Source: Vibrio sp. ES.051 (GTDB lineage Bacteria > Pseudomonadota > Gammaproteobacteria > Enterobacterales > Vibrionaceae). From it: 64,000 nt of DNA. Positions 62,700-64,000 of the stretch are shown here, piece by piece. The stretch spans positions 744,001-808,000 of the forward strand of contig NZ_PDJL01000003.1 of the NCBI RefSeq assembly GCF_002563795.1. Direction: 5' to 3'. The notes below the pieces were generated by a model. The model worked only from the letters and a program-made list of their open reading frames with translations, did no database searches and was not told the DNA's origin. Within the stretch, counting starts at the first letter, position 1; every line of letters starts with the position of its first letter. A program made the position numbers and the translations under genes.

Positions 62700-62909
62700 T
62701 TATTCAGTAAGTTGAAATCGGCAAATTGGCATCCCTAGCCGTTCATTCGCAAGCGTTTCGCTTGTTAACAGGGCGTGAATTGAATGGAGCCGGCTCCTAA
62801 CTTCAATAAGAAAAGCAATGTACATGCTTTGCGCATTAGCTGGTTCTATTACCACAACTATGTGTTCTAAAACGCTAGCGGGCAAAAAAACGATGATGGA
62901 TTCTACCAT
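62700..62909 (-). CDS. doubtful small protein
   Basis: A 69-codon frame (MVESIIVFLPASVLEHIVVVI...) is convergent with the preceding gene, its end 3 bp away. The ribosome site is poor and several rare codons occur. It may be a spurious frame; it is recorded because the sequence is not low-complexity. Confidence 0.25.
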   Translation of the reverse strand: MVESIIVFLPASVLEHIVVVIEPANAQSMYIAFLIEVRSRLHSIHALLTSETLANERLGMPICRFQLTE

Positions 62910-63045
62910 TGCCTATAACTAAGAAAGACTCGTATTAATCTCAAGGTGAGAACTCCATAAGAGGAATATGAAAAGCCAATTGCGGTTGAAATTGGCTCAG
63001 TATGAAACAGTCAAAATTTTTAGAGCAACGTATCGACCAAAACAG

Positions 63046-63924
63046 TTAATTCGGAAAGTGTTGATTCAAGAAGTCTAAAATATGCGGGACGTATTTGTCT
63101 GTATCAAAGACTGATGCACTGTGCCCCACACCTTCCTCTATGAACAATTGGTTAGGTACCCCGTACTCATCCAGCTTTGCTTTTAAAATCTCGCTCTGAG
63201 ATAGAGGAACTCGTTTATCCAAGGTGCCATGAAGCTGGATATATGGGGGGGCACTTTCGTTAACATAGGTTGTCGTAGATGCTTGCTTGGCAATGCTTGG
63301 AATATGACTTGGAATATCACCTAAAAAGCGAGACACCGACGATTTCTTATTGGTTTTCTTGCCGCCTTTATTACCTAACTCAAGTAAATCAGTTGGGCCG
63401 AAAAAACTCACCACGGCAGAAACCATATATTTCGGAGGATCATAGAAATCCACTTGATTGTATGCCGAGTTAGTTGCACCAATAAAGCCCGCTAAATGGC
63501 CACCTGCAGAGCGTCCCATCATCACCAAATTATCAGCTTTGATACCTAGCTTTTCAGCATTATCGTGCAAATAGTTCAGTGCATCATTGATGTCTTGTAC
63601 TGGTTGAGGAAAGATCGCTTCTCCACTTAAACGATAATCGACCGACGCTAGCGCATAACCTTCATTCAATACAGATTGAAGCAATAATGGGTTCTTTTCT
63701 GGGATGGCATCTTTGCTTCCACGTTTCCATGCACCACCATGTACCCAAACCAATAACGGGTACCGAGCATTTGATTCAACCGAGGGAGTATAAAGATCGA
63801 GTTTAATCTCTCTTTCACCTACAGTTTTGAACAAGATATCTTTCTCTACATTGAACTCCCCTGCCAAACAGGTAAGAGGCATAAGTAATAGAGAGGTCAT
63901 CGCAGACTTTATTTTCGTATTCAT
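63046..63924 (-). CDS. exported alpha/beta hydrolase (esterase/lipase type)
   Basis: The 292-residue precursor has a signal peptide (about 1-21, ending in TCLAGE). The hydrolase core shows the oxyanion HGGAWKRG, the nucleophile elbow GRSAGGHLAG, an acid in HGTLDKRVPLSQ and the catalytic histidine in GVGHSA. It is a BD-FAE/carboxylesterase-like enzyme acting in the periplasm or outside. It lies just downstream, on the same strand, of a TonB-dependent receptor end, which might link it to uptake of an ester ligand, but this is speculative. Confidence 0.82.
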   Translation of the reverse strand: MNTKIKSAMTSLLLMPLTCLAGEFNVEKDILFKTVGEREIKLDLYTPSVESNARYPLLVWVHGGAWKRGSKDAIPEKNPLLLQSVLNEGYALASVDYRLSGEAIFPQPVQDINDALNYLHDNAEKLGIKADNLVMMGRSAGGHLAGFIGATNSAYNQVDFYDPPKYMVSAVVSFFGPTDLLELGNKGGKKTNKKSSVSRFLGDIPSHIPSIAKQASTTTYVNESAPPYIQLHGTLDKRVPLSQSEILKAKLDEYGVPNQLFIEEGVGHSASVFDTDKYVPHILDFLNQHFPN

Positions 63925-63955
63925 AGTTTTGTTCTTCGCCTAAAAAGTGAGTCGA

Positions 63956-64000
63956 TTAGAAAGTCGCTTCAGCAGCTAACCAGTAACGTCGGCCATCTTC
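63956..64000 (-). CDS. C-terminal end of a probable TonB-dependent outer-membrane receptor (5' part outside window)
   Basis: Only the last 14 codons (EDGRRYWLAAEATF) and the stop are visible. The alternating aromatic/hydrophobic strand ending in phenylalanine is the usual terminal beta-strand of TonB-dependent receptors. The call rests on that alone. Confidence 0.45.
   Translation of the reverse strand, partial: EDGRRYWLAAEATF

Noticed and set aside
1..64000. CRISPR arrays, tRNA or rRNA genes, prophage, integron or Qrr sRNA genes
   Set aside because: No regular repeat-spacer pattern, no recognisable RNA gene and no sequence resembling the conserved Qrr core was seen by eye on either strand; a covariance-model search was not possible.

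Overview
The window looks like part of the second (smaller) chromosome of a Vibrio of the parahaemolyticus/alginolyticus/harveyi type. The main evidence is the convergent cqsA/cqsS quorum-sensing pair with a harveyi-type ligand-pocket residue, a Vibrio-type aminoethylphosphonate locus, a chromosome-II-style mix of transporters, regulators and accessory metabolism, and close resemblance of SpeG, CqsA and ArtP to their V. cholerae or E. coli counterparts. No rRNA, tRNA or CRISPR array was seen. The only complete mobile element is one insertion sequence.

Layout. 1-5930: a 2-oxoacid (probably branched-chain) dehydrogenase operon, E1alpha (cut by the window edge), E1beta and E2, then etfA and a divergent ETF:ubiquinone oxidoreductase; together these suggest oxidation of branched-chain acids feeding the quinone pool. 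5978-8354: a LysR regulator divergent from a DJ-1/PfpI-type protein, and a small exported intradiol dioxygenase. 8500-11396: an arginine-type amino-acid ABC importer. 11668-12648: CheV. 13264-14208: a YlqF/RbgA-type GTPase. 14592-17920: cqsA and cqsS, the CAI-1 synthase and its sensor kinase. 18327-24286: a GNAT acetyltransferase, an acyl desaturase whose promoter sits inside a large operator-like palindrome, DcuC, a small membrane protein and an OFA-type MFS transporter. 24494-30553: YegS, a small exported protein and a very large fused formate dehydrogenase. 30700-38458: a copper/silver module with a MerR-type promoter, a small Met/Cys/His-rich exported protein, CusC, a CusB carrying two fused CusF domains, CusA and a Met/His-rich cupredoxin, followed by a convergent ferric-reductase-like flavoprotein.

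40362-42350 holds a 50-residue gene and a complete IS inserted between it and speG. 43226-50833 contains an RhlE-type helicase, a CobW-family GTPase, a small conserved-looking protein, a cold-shock protein, an RNase R paralogue and a stand-alone TrpB. 51217-62065 is the phosphonate region: a HAD phosphatase, a remnant of a DMT transporter, PhnR, the PhnU/PhnT/PhnS importer, an FAD aminophosphonate oxidoreductase, and the divergent phnW-pbfA-phnX operon. Three near-identical 12-bp palindromes mark the promoters of this regulon. The window ends with an unknown small protein, an exported alpha/beta hydrolase and the last 14 codons of what looks like a TonB-dependent receptor.

The strongest leads are the phosphonate regulon (three entry routes to phosphonoacetaldehyde under one operator), the CusB-CusF-CusF fusion with a degenerate second copper site, the desaturase promoter embedded in paired FabR-like sites, and the unlisted 50-residue gene beside the IS. 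Family assignments rest on recognised motifs and remembered homologues; no database search was possible.
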